The position numbers and the translations under genes are program-made. A DNA stretch of 64,000 bases from Nigrospora sphaerica (taxonomy: Eukaryota; Ascomycota; Sordariomycetes; Amphisphaeriales; Apiosporaceae), in contig JAGVVL010000001.1 of NCBI GenBank assembly GCA_018287875.1, positions 8,184,001-8,248,000 on the forward strand. Reading direction: 5' to 3'. Positions 22,818 through 33,200 of the stretch are shown here, piece after piece (positions within the stretch are counted from its first letter, which is position 1; each line of letters starts with the position of its first letter). The notes under the pieces were generated by a model. The model was not told the DNA's origin. It saw only the letters and a list, made by a program, of their open reading frames with translations, and did no database searches.

Positions 22818-24088
22818 ATGTCCACGTCCGAGAGCAAGGCGACCCCCTCCTCGGGCGGCGACGGCTCGACCCAGCCTGACCACGCCGCGGCGCCCGCCGA
22901 GCATGTGACAGCGCCGCCGGCCCCAGACGCGGGCGCGAGCGCGAGCGCGACCGCCGCCGACCCCGGCGATCCCGACGAAGACGACCTCGACGACCTCGAT
23001 GATATGCTCGACGACTTCGCCGCCGTCAAGGTTGACTCCGAACCACCGAGCGCCGCTGCCGCCGCCCCCGCCCCCACCGCGACTGCATCCAAGGCGGAAC
23101 CCGCGATCCCGACACTGGCGGGCGATGTGCCCGTGTCCGAGCTGGATGGCATCTCCGACGAGGAGTTCCAGAAAACGCTACAGGCGGGCATGGCCGAGTT
23201 GATGGGCGGTCTCGGTGATTTCGAGAATGATGTGAGTCGCATCCGTTCCGGGGAGGAGGGCGGGGTATCCCATACCGTACACCCTCGTATAGCCAGCTGA
23301 CCATGGACTGGGATGTAGCCCGAGCTCAAGGCTCACTTCGAGAACATGCTGAAAGAGCTTGGCGGCGGACAGAACGCCTCTGCGGCCAAGGGAGCCCCGG
23401 CGGCGGGGGCAGCGGCAGGGGCGTCCTCCTCCAAAGAACCGCCGGGCGGCGCCTCGCCGCTTCAGGGCAGGTCGCCCGAAGAGCTGGCCGCGGACCTGAG
23501 CGCCGACTCCACGTTCCAGGAAACCATCCGCCGCACCATGGCCCGCATGCAGGCCTCAGGCGACCAGGCCACGGCGGCGGCGGCCGCCGAGGGGTCGGAA
23601 GACGACTTCATGGCCGAGATGATGAAGGCCATGAAGGACCTGCCGGGCGGCGGCGGGTCCGAGGAGGAGCTGAGCAAGATGCTGATGGGCATGATGAACC
23701 AGCTGACCAACAAGGAGATCCTGTACGACCCCATGCGGGAGCTGAACGACAAGTTCCCCGGCTGGCTGGAGAAGAACGGGCCGACGCTCAGCGCCGAGGA
23801 CAAGAAGCGCTACGAGGCGCAGAGACAGCTAGTCAAGGAGATGGTTGACAAGTTTGAGGAGCCGACATACAAGGACGAGAACGTGGCAGACCGCGAGTAC
23901 ATTGTTGACCGCATGCAAAAGGTCTGTTTCCGGGCCACGTCCTCCCCCCCCTCCGCTCCCGCGCACTGCCTGACTTACCCGTTTCACAGATGCAAGAGAG
24001 TGGTTCGCCGCCCGCCGACCTGGTAGGGGATATGCCCTCGGCGAAAGAGGTGCTGGATATGCCTGACGACTCATGCGCAACCCAGTAA
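22818..24088 (+). CDS. PEX19: Peroxisomal membrane protein import receptor PEX19
   Basis: PEX19 is the cytosolic chaperone and shuttle for newly made peroxisomal membrane proteins and docks on PEX3. Exons are 22818-23231, 23319-23921 and 23990-24088, giving 371 aa. The acidic, disordered N-terminus holds the DDLDDLDDMLDDF motif typical of the PEX3-binding region. The C-terminal helical domain follows, with GGLGDFEND, LQAGMAELM, a Met-rich MAEMMKAMKDL and MLMGMMNQLTNKEILYDPM, then FPGWLEKNGPTLS. The protein ends in Cys-Ala-Thr-Gln, a CaaX box for farnesylation, which is a PEX19 hallmark. The box is encoded entirely by the third exon. Reading through the 68-bp second intron would replace it with an unrelated tail. 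Confidence 0.95.
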
Positions 24089-24301
24089 CGGCCGGGAGAA
24101 GCATAGCTGCACCAGTGATATCCTGTACGATTTAATCCAATTTAATCCCAGTCCTTCAACGCCTATGCCCTTCATCCGCGTGACTGCGTCCTGCCGCCCA
24201 AAACGCCCATGCCGCCGACCCGTAGGCGGATCAAAACCGCAAAACGCCTATACCCGGATCTCGGGAAATAAAACATATATGTACACTGACCGCCTCGCAC
24301 C
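24089..24301. other. Short convergent spacer between PEX19 and the 228-aa gene
   Basis: Only about 210 bp separate the two stop codons, so the 3' untranslated regions probably overlap or abut. No other feature is seen. Confidence 0.5.
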
Positions 24302-25070
24302 TCAGGACAGGTCCATCTGATTCGACATATGAACATCGTAGTTGGCCTGATCCGACGGTGACAACAGATCCATGAAAAGACTGTCATATTCGTCGTCATC
24401 GAACGAGGGCGACGGGGGCCTTGGCGCGGTCTGCTGCTCGGACGAGGCTTGGGCTTCGTATAGTGACAACATAGCATCCTCTTCTCGCTCCAGGGCGTCA
24501 AGCATCATGTCGTTGGCCCCTGCCGGCCCGTGCACGCCGGTGACCTGCAGTGTGTCGACCTCATCTTCGAGGTCGGCCTCGCACACTACAGCGGCGGCGT
24601 CCGAGGCCTTTTGCTGTTTCCGCTGCCTCTCGAGGACGGCCCATTCGAGCTTGAGGACCTAAAGGGCGGAGGTGGCAAGTCAGCAGGGAACGCGCGGGGC
24701 CCGATGGGGAAGGGGAGGGGAGGATGAGGGGAGCACCGACCTCCTGGTCGCCGCCGCGGCGTTCCCACTGGCGGTCGTCCTGGCGCTGGCGGACGTTCTT
24801 TAGGAACAGCTTCCGGCGCTCGGCGGTGGCGCTCTCGCGGCTCTGGCGCAGCGGGTTGGGCTTGGCGGGGCGCGACGCGTACTTGAACTGGGGCGGGGCG
24901 ACGGGCGACGACGAGAACTGGGGGGGCGCGCAGGCCTGGCGGTTGCCGCACGTCGGCGAGAGGGGCGGCGAGGCGGCGCGGACCGGCGACGACGAGAGCG
25001 GCGACGACACAGTCGGCCGATGGGGCGACGAGAAGTCGAGCGAGAAAATGGGCGACATGGTAGCCAACAT
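24302..25070 (-). CDS. Conserved-looking fungal protein of unknown function (228 aa)
   Basis: Exons on the minus strand are 24741-25070 and 24302-24658, joined in phase across an 82-bp intron. I chose the ATG at 25070 (MLATMSPIFSLDF). A second good ATG at 25058 would give MSPIFSLDFSSPHRP and may be the true start. The N-terminal half is rich in Ser and Pro (SSPLSSSPVRAASPPLSP), with many SP sites suited to proline-directed kinases. A basic/helical block follows, RRKLFLKNVRQRQDDRQWER, continuing into VLKLEWAVLERQRKQQK over the splice junction. The C-terminal half is acidic and ends DEYDSLFMDLLSPSDQ..MDLS. The central helical block looks like the conserved core. I recognise no named domain and assign no function. 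Confidence 0.75.
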
Positions 25071-26263
25071 GGCGGGCTTTCCGCGTTTCGTGTCCCTTGG
25101 GGGCGTGGTGGCGCGCGATGCGGGTGCGTCCAAGAAGCGAATACGAGGAACACAACACAGACGAAGACGACGACGACGAAGACGTGGATGGCACGGAATT
25201 CAAGACTAACACGGAGCCAGAATTGCCGGGTGGCCGAGTGTTGTTGCTGGGTCTGGATAGGATATAAAGCGTGGGAGGCGGAGGCGCGTGGGATGGGCGT
25301 GGGCCTTTGACAACGCGCCCACCCAACCCACTACGCGTAAAGAGTAAAGAGGGTCGTCGGTCCCCCGGTCTCCGATCAGCTCGGGCTAAAGCCCCATCCA
25401 CCCAACCGCCCGCGCCTGCGCATGGGACCTGTACGGGCACATACAAGATTTAGGGGACGAGGTCAAGGCCATCGACGATCTGGGCCACCACTGCATTGAA
25501 AACCTTCCAGTTTATCTGGCGTTCGGGAGTATTGACGCCCTATCGTCTTCTTCTCTGCCACAAGCATGGATGGATGTAGGTGTACCGAGGGCCTCACGTG
25601 CCTCCGCCCGCCCGCCGAGAGGGTACAAGATGTATGTCATTTATCGTCCACCGGATTGGGTATAGGGATTACCTGCTTCTGAGCCTCCCGCTCGGGTTAG
25701 CGCGCTCGTGGCAAAACCAACCCCATCCCTGCTAACGGGTTCCCGCGCAGGAGGGAAAAAAAAAATTACAGCGCGCTGCTATGACGCCGTCGCCGAGAGA
25801 TCAGGGTCGGTGCTACTGCTAGATTTGCCCAGCGAAGCGACCACTCGGCGGGCCTTGTTTTGGTGTGTCCCAACGGAAAGGAGTGGAAAGAACTGGACTC
25901 GGACACATTGTACGATTCGGGCTCTCTCGTCGCCTGCGCCGTTTCCACTTTACCCTTCTCGCTAAGTTCTAGTAGCCGGTATCGTCCGCGCTCCCTTTCG
26001 CCCCCGTCTTGAAGATACCAGATCGATAGAAACTTTCCACTGCACAACGGCCTAGCATCGTTAATTTACCGGCCTCATGGTTTAATGACAGCAGAGCCCC
26101 CTCCAAATCCGACTTTGCCCTCTTTCTGCCCCTCTTCCCTCTCTATTTCTCTCTCTCCGTGCCCTTGTCGCTTTTGTGAGCGCTCGGCCGCCGCTACTCC
26201 CCTCCCTCCCCCTGGGTCGAATCGTGCCACGGGATTTAATATGCGGATGACGTTGCTTTTACC
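25071..26263. other. Divergent spacer and ADCK1-like leader
   Basis: No gene is seen. The right part is a pyrimidine-rich leader containing several in-frame upstream ATGs, described separately. Confidence 0.5.
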
Positions 26264-26267
26264 ATGA
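26085..26267 (+). promoter_or_regulatory. Upstream ORF overlapping the ADCK1-like start (ATGA)
   Basis: A frame starting with ATG at 26085, with further in-frame ATGs at 26241 and 26247, ends at TGA 26265-26267. That stop overlaps the main ATG (26264) by the sequence ATGA. Even a short mRNA leader would include the 8-residue version from 26241 (MRMTLLLP). Such an arrangement can reduce translation of the main frame or require reinitiation. Whether it acts depends on the true transcription start, which is not visible. Confidence 0.45.
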
Positions 26268-28192
26268 GGGCCCCTTCTTCGACCATCAGCGCGCTGAGCC
26301 GCCTCGCGAGCCCGAGCCGCCCCGGCTGGACCTGTTCGACCTGTCGCGGCCAGCGGCTGCCCCGGATGAAGACGACAGCCGCCCGGCCGGGCTCCGCGCG
26401 CGCCTATGCGACCGGCTCCTCGGGCCACCACCAGTCCGGCCGCGTCCCGCCAGGCTCCCGCGGCCGCGTTACCCTGCTGGCCGCCGCCACTGGTGCCGCC
26501 GGCGCCGGCGCGCTCGCCTTCACCGATGACATCAAATACAGCTACGAAGCCGTCGAGCGGGCGGGCCGCGTGGCCGGCGGCCTGACCTTGTGTATAAACG
26601 AGTAAGTGCCCCTTCCCCTTGATCCCAGGTTGCGCCACGCGCCGATTCCGACGAGGCTGACGGGTGGCCTCTAGCTACCGGACGACGCTGAACAAGCGCG
26701 ATGCGACCCACGACGCCGAGGAGAAGGAACTCATCCTTAAGCTGTGCCATAAGCGCTGCGCCGAGAGGACCCTGAAGATTCTCGAGAAGAACGGCGGCAT
26801 CTTCATCAAGCTGGGCCAGCACTTGGTACGACTCCCCGCCTCCTCCTAGGCCAGGGGGCAGAGCTGATGGGCAAGCAGAGCGCCATGACATATCTCCTCC
26901 CCCAGGAATGGACCGACACCTTCATACCGTTGCAGGACAAGTGCCCGGTATCGTCTTTGGAGTCCATCAAGCAGATGTTCCGAGCCGACACAGGCGAAGA
27001 CCTTTTCGACTACTTCTCCGACTTCTCGCCCGAGCCCATAGGGGCCGCTTCCCTGGCCCAGGTGCATCTGGCCACGGTCAAGGGGACGGGGCAGAGGGTC
27101 GCCGTCAAGGTGCAACATCCAAACCTTGCGCGATGGGCCCCCTTGGACATGGCCCTCACCAAGTTCACCTTTTCGACGCTGAAGCGCTTCTTCCCCGAGT
27201 ACGATCTCGAGTGGCTGTCTTCGGAAATGGAGGTCTCGCTGCCGCAGGAGCTCGACTTCCAGCTCGAGGCCGCCAACGCAAACCGAACCCGAGAGCATTT
27301 TGCCCAGCTGCCCGAACTCCCCCTGGTCATCCCCGAGGTACTGTGGGCGAAAAAACGGATCCTGCTGATGGCATACGAGGCCGGCCGGCGTCTCGACGAC
27401 CTGGAGTACCTCGATTCCAACCGCATCGACCGCGACGAGGTGTCGGCGACGTTGGCGCACATCTTCAACGAGATGATCTTTGGGAAAAATGCGCCGTTGC
27501 ACTGCGACCCGCACGGTGGCAACATTGCGATCCGCAAGACGACGAAGCGACGTCCGGGCGGTGCCAACTTCGAGGTGATCGTGTACGACCACGGCCTGTA
27601 CCGCCAAATTCCCGAATCGCTCCAGCGCAGCTACGCCAAGATGTGGTTGGCCGTCATCGACGGGGACGTGGAGCGCATGAAGCGGTATGCGCATGAGGTG
27701 GCGGGCGTCACCGAGGAGCAGTTTCCCCTGTTCGCCAGCGCCATCACGGGGCGGGACTGGACCGTGGTCTCTTCGTCCATCATGAAGCCGCGCTCGACGG
27801 ATGAGAAGAAGACGATGGGCACCGCCCTCCAGGAGGGCCTGCTTTCGGACCTGGTGCAGCTACTCGGCCAGGTGCCCCGCATCATCCTGCTCATCCTTAA
27901 GACCAACGACCTGACGCGCAGCCTCGACGAGAACCTGCACACGCAGCAGGGACCCCTGCGCAACTTCATGATCCTGGGCCGTTACTGCGCGCGCACCGTC
28001 TTCCACGAGCAGGTGGAGGAGATCAGCAGGCGCGAGGGCGGCTTGCTGTGGCCGAGCAACGCGCTCCGGCTCCTTGCCGCCTGGGTAGGCTTCCTGCGCG
28101 TCGAGTTCAAGCTGGAGGCCTTTGAGCTGTGGCTGCGGCTCAAGCGGCTGGTGGGAGCCCGAAGCGAGACGGGCGGTGCTGCGGTGTTCTAA
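26264..28192 (+). CDS. MCP2: ABC1/ADCK1-family atypical kinase, mitochondrial (MCP2-like)
   Basis: UbiB/ABC1 kinases act in mitochondrial lipid and coenzyme Q homeostasis. The ADCK1/MCP2 branch is linked to mitochondrial lipid balance in yeast. Exons are 26264-26601, 26675-26825 and 26879-28192, giving 600 aa. The N-terminus (about 1-50) is basic and Ser/Arg-rich like a targeting peptide. A hydrophobic Ala/Gly-rich segment, VTLLAAATGAAGAGALAF, at 69-86 fits a membrane span. Family motifs are present: KLGQ (158-161, the KxGQ motif), GAASLAQVH (218-226), VAVKVQ (K240), the catalytic HCDPHGGN (371-378) and YDHG (399-402, in place of kinase DFG). The C-terminal helical part lacks other domains. 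Closeness to ADCK1 rather than COQ8 rests on overall pattern and the SAMTYLLP..EW..F..LQD segment, so the gene symbol is tentative. Confidence 0.9.
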
Positions 28193-29173
28193 TCACCTTG
28201 GGGCTAGGGAAAGGGAGGCGGGCTTTTGGTACGCTGCACGGCGTGTGCCCATCGGAGTTGAGATACCTTATAGATCACGATGGCTTAGGTACATTAGACG
28301 GCGGCGCTTGTTTGGCTTTTTTCAATCTTGATTCACGGCGGGCATCCCCAACGGACAGGCCTTGCGCTATGCCGAACCCCGACGTGGTCATGCACCAGCA
28401 GAGGGGGGCGCCGCGACACGCGAATACTGCTCTTGGAACGGCGCGGGAAAGGCATAGTAGGTTGTTAATGATGAGTGAAAGGAGGGGAGGGCCCGTTGGG
28501 AGGCATCTGTCGGGGAGTACCCGTCCGAGGCGTCGAACCAGGACGCATCAAGAACAAGATGGAAACCGGGCAAAATGTATGTTATACTATATCGATACCC
28601 CTTGGGTACTTGCAATAGATTGCGCCTCTTGCTATGGGACGACGTCTGGATGGTTTAGAGGGCACCCGATAGGCCGTGTGGAATGTGCCACACATCCCCT
28701 GGCCTGTGCAGCCAAGAGCTGTATCTGAAACTCGAGCCCCGTCACCAAATTATCCATCACCAGAACCGGCAATCGCTCAGCCGGTAGGGGCCAACTCGGC
28801 AACGTCCAAAAGACCGCATGAAAAATAGGCCAGGGCCTTGAGCCGCCTTCCCGGGTACCCGAGCCCGCCATGGGCGTCCCCGGTCCGTCTCATTAAGCAT
28901 GTGTAGATTCGATGGTGCCCGTCGCCCTTCCAATTGGCCTTGAGCCCACTGTTGCACTTCGAGGCCCTTTCAATCTCCGGAAGGGACTTTCTGGTCGTTC
29001 GTTGCTTGCCGAGTTGTTTCGCTCCCCAAATCACATCAGTCCATCCCGACGAGTACGGAACGAAGAAGATAGAAAAAAAAAAGGTTCATCCCTGGTGGCT
29101 GAGCCTCTCTTCTCACTTACACCATACTCCATCCAGTACACACACGTACACACGCACAGATAGTCGCGACTCG
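28193..29173. other. Spacer before the GPI-protein gene
   Basis: No gene is seen. The 200 bp before the ATG include an A run and a CA-rich stretch (ACACACGTACACACGCAC). Confidence 0.5.
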
Positions 29174-30220
29174 ATGAGGCTCAACAGCGCGCCCGCGCTC
29201 CTCCTGGCGCTGGTCGCCGCCCCCGGCTCGGCGCTTGTCTTCACCGAGTCCAACGGGCAGATTTTCACGCCCGGGTTTGCGGTGCTCGACGCGCCGCAGC
29301 CCGGTACGCCTCTGGGCGGCGGTAAGTGCCACTACCGCGTCCGTGTATTTTTGCTTTCTTTCCGTCCCTTCCCACCCCTTTTCGGCGGCTCGTGCTAAAA
29401 CGACGGGCGAACCCGGGACGCAATAACAGACACCATCGAGGTAGCACTCGACGTTTCGGCCAACGGCAAGTTGCAGCTGCCCCCGTACGACGCCGACAGC
29501 CCCAGCCAGATCTTCAACATCACCCTGTTCCTCTACAGTTACGAAACGGGGCGGAACTTCACCATCTCCAACGGCACGGCGTCGCCCGACGGCGCCGTCC
29601 TCGGCGACATCATGGCGTCGGAGCCCGGCAGCACCGTCAAGCACGTCAAGTGGCACTGGCCCGACTGCCTCGTTGGCGACGGGCCGCCCGACGTGGGCGC
29701 CGATAGCGATCGCGGCGCCTACAACGTAAGTTTGGGGATAGAGGCGTTTCTTTTTTATCTTCTCTTTTTTTCAAACCTCTAGGGGAGTTGTCTGCTTTCT
29801 GTTAGTGCCCCCTCCCGGTCGCATCTCTAACAATTACGGGGTGGCCTCCCCCGGGCCCCCGGCTTTTTACAGATCTCGATCCGGCAGAACTTCCGGCTCA
29901 ACGGCGGCGATCACTACACCGTCTTCGACGTGCCGGTCCGCGTCACCAACCGTATCGAATTCACCGGGTCCAACCCGCCGTGCGCCGCTGTCGACAACCC
30001 GCTGCTCCCGCCCGAGCGCATCGACGCCGCCGCCGCCAACGCCGTCGGCGTCCTCTTCGCCCCCGGCGACGCCACCCAGATCGAGCAGTCGGGCCGTGGC
30101 GGCCAAGGGCTCGATTCCAACGACGGCCGCAGTGGCCTCGGCGCCGCCGCCGCCCTCGGGGTCCCCGGGCCCTTTGTCGGTCTGCTGGCCGCTTGCGCCG
30201 GCCTCGCCGCTCTTCTATGA
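29174..30220 (+). CDS. Secreted, probably GPI-anchored protein of unknown function
   Basis: Exons are 29174-29321, 29430-29725 and 29873-30220, joined in phase to 263 aa. Residues 1-20 (MRLNSAPALLLALVAAPGSA) are a classic signal peptide. The C-terminus is a hydrophobic stretch (PFVGLLAACAGLAALL) preceded by small residues, as needed for GPI attachment. The mature part is beta-rich looking, with GDTIEVALDVS, LPPYDADSP, ITLFLYSYETGRNFTISNGT, VKHVKWHWPDCLVGDG and ISIRQNFRLNGGDHYTVFD. N-glycosylation sequons are present at NIT, NFT and NGT. Two cysteines (PDCL, NPPCA) could form a disulfide. It resembles, from memory, single-copy GPI proteins of Sordariomycetes without assigned function. A cell-wall or plasma-membrane location follows from the signals. 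Confidence 0.85.
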
Positions 30221-33200
30221 CGATGGCCGCGAGTGCCATCGAATGGGGTCCTGCTTTACCACGGATCGGCGCTGTCGTGTCCCCCGAGACGCAAAGTGAG
30301 CCCATCCATCTTCCTGGGAACTGGAGATGCCCTGGATCAGAATGAATATGAGTTTTTATATTCCCAATTCATCGTCCGGGTTGTCGTAATAGAACAGACC
30401 TGAATTCCGAGTACATCTCACTGTTGGTCGGTCGTTGTAGACCACTGAATATCGTTGGGCCTATCATGTTCGCATGGCGGTATCATCATTCCTAGTTGGG
30501 TCATTACGGAGGAAGTGGCATTGTCTCTAGGTTGTAAGAATTAAACCATGGCGTAAAAAGGGGCGACAGCGAAGGAAATAATGATGAACTGGCCCCCAAA
30601 CCATGGCATACACGACACATTGTTGCTGTATGTACATGCTTTTATTAGCGGCCTTCGGTTCTTATTTAGTGGATATCAACCCCTTACTACTGATTAATCA
30701 CTCCTGGACAAGGAAAGGTATTGCCGACCATCTACCACCCAGACACATGACCAACAACAACTAGGTGATGGCACAGCCGTAGCAGAGCAAAGAGCGAATA
30801 GATGAGGCCTTTGTTGATTCCGGTTAGCGGTGGCGAGATGAGTTGGTCTCGCAATACCGCGACTCCCCTACCTGTCCTCACCCAAGGGTACTTAAGCGAG
30901 TTAGCTTTCTTCCCCAGTAAGCTGGGCCGCTGTAATGGTACAGCGGAGTATCGCTATAATATCCTTACCCCTTACCATAAGGGGGTTCGATTCCTCCTGC
31001 GGGGAATTTCGCAATTACAGCTCCGATCCAAGGCGGCGGCGAACAAGAAAAAAAAGGGATGCTCCATAATCCGTATTTCATATTTCGTGCGTGCACGAAC
31101 ATCTCCAAGGGGCTTTAAGGTGCGCCGTTCAAGCGCGACTGGCGGCGATCTTCGACGAGGCAAAGGCAGGCGGTGGTATGATGACCGTAGGCTGCATGGA
31201 ATCGAGACGGACTCATGGCCATCGCAAGCGCGTGTTGTAAAAGCAGAGGCCGGGGAGGCCGTCCTGACGTACTAATGGATATATATATTTGGCGTCTCCT
31301 TTGGGCTGCTCATTCAGACCAATGATACTTAGCTCCCTAGGTAAATAACACTGTGATTGTAGGGCCTCGCCGTCTTGGGGGCATAGGTTGACTGCTCACT
31401 CGAGGTTTTTCTCTATAAACGGCCCAGAGGCAACTGGGCAGAACGAGCAGCAGCGATGCCTGGAAGTCGTTAGCGGTGTCGCCTTCCACAGAAGCAGGTA
31501 CCAAGTACCTGTAACATTCGTAACGGGCATAGCCGTTCATCCGACTACAAGGTGGGCCTCTCAAGCACGACAAAATGACAAAATGAATGAGCGTATAGTA
31601 GTGGGTTGCAACATTTACGCCGCTTCACTATGCCGTCTTGTCATGATGAAAAAACAAGGAGCCCTGTCAAGACAATTCCATATCAATCGCTCTACCATTC
31701 AATTCCACTCCTGTAGTCCCTAAGGGATGGGCATGAAGTCTGGCCCAGGGCGGCGGGTTCCGGTGGGTTTTGGAGAGTGGAGCCCCGCTAGCCGTCTCTT
31801 CCCTGTCATGGATGGACCGACGTAGGCTCCAGTTCCTGGAGATCAGGATTGGGACCACACCGGGAGCGCTTCCAAGGATATAGTCATCATCATCGTGGGG
31901 CTGGACGGATATACGGCCCTAGCCAAACCGACTACGGTTTTTGCGGCTGAAAGATGGGGAGAACGCGGCGCGCGTGCAAGGCCCCGCGTCGCGTTCGAAA
32001 TGCCAGCGTGCCAGAATGGCGTCATGATTGCTGTGTGTACACGCGACAAATGGGTTCGGCATCGCGCATGGACCCAGCAAAAAATGGAGCCTTGGGTAGT
32101 ATCCAAGGCCGCGGCTAACCAGTCGATTTCTTGTCTGCCGTATGTAGCAAACTGCAAAGCTTGGATTCGCAGTCTCACCAAATGCCAAATACTTTGTGTG
32201 CACTGCCGTAACACGTTCAGGGCTGGTGACGAATGTAAAGAACCAGTGGGAAATACGCATGAAGTAAGCGATCCTGTCAGGTACAGCCATAAGAGGAATC
32301 CCGTACTGCTGGATGGTGTACGAGTAAGGTCCTCAGCACAGGATATTGCCAAGGGGGTTGCGGGGCACTGCGAACAGATGGATGTATGGGGAAAACAACA
32401 ACATACGTGTGGGCATCAAACACGCACGCCGTGTTTCGCATACGGGGCAGCAGTTTGGTTTGCTGTCGTGCAACCTTGGCCATACCCGCCGGTACTGCGC
32501 AGTCGTATGCGTTGAGATGCACAAATAGCTGTCACCACCGTTCGGTGAGCCCCAACCAATCTGCTTTGCCCAGATCGTGTTCCGCTCTATGTGCGGCAGA
32601 CGCCCCCGCATCCCCTCCGGGCCATGGGTTGATGAATTTGGTTTCCGAGGCTGTCCGCCGCCTGCCGAGGGTGAGCAGCAAGGTTACGACGAATAGCGGC
32701 AGCCCTCGACTTTTTGCCGAAAGCTCGACACCGAGCAGAGAGCGATGCGGGCTGCTTGCGACAAAGTATATAGATGGCTGGTGAAGCAGATGGCTGGCAT
32801 GTAACATGGGGGTGGGGCCAGGCGTTTGATAGAACATTATCCCTGTCGTAAACAACAGGAATCCTGGCAAGAAGCTGCCGCGACCACGACACCGGTGCAC
32901 GAATCCCGGTCAATATGGTGCGGATCAGGTTGCGGGGTTTTTATTTTTCGATGGAAAGCAGAGCACCAGCTGTACGCTGGCGTCAGCCTTGGCCCTGGAC
33001 GCTCGGTGAAATACCCATGGACAGACAGATGGAGGGGGGGCTCCCGAGAACGCCGGCGGCGTCGAACTACCAGGTGAGCATACGAGCAGAAGCAGCCACG
33101 GCGTCTCGACATGGCCCAGGCCCATGGATACAAAGACAAGAGTCACGCGGCACGCTACGGCGAGATCGGGGCCAAGGTCCTTGGGATCAGCAAACGGGTG

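Noticed and set aside
30910..31006. Calling the folded element a tRNA gene
   Set aside because: The acceptor and T-arm spacing is wrong and the base before the candidate anticodon is A instead of the invariant T. It is kept only as a low-confidence element.
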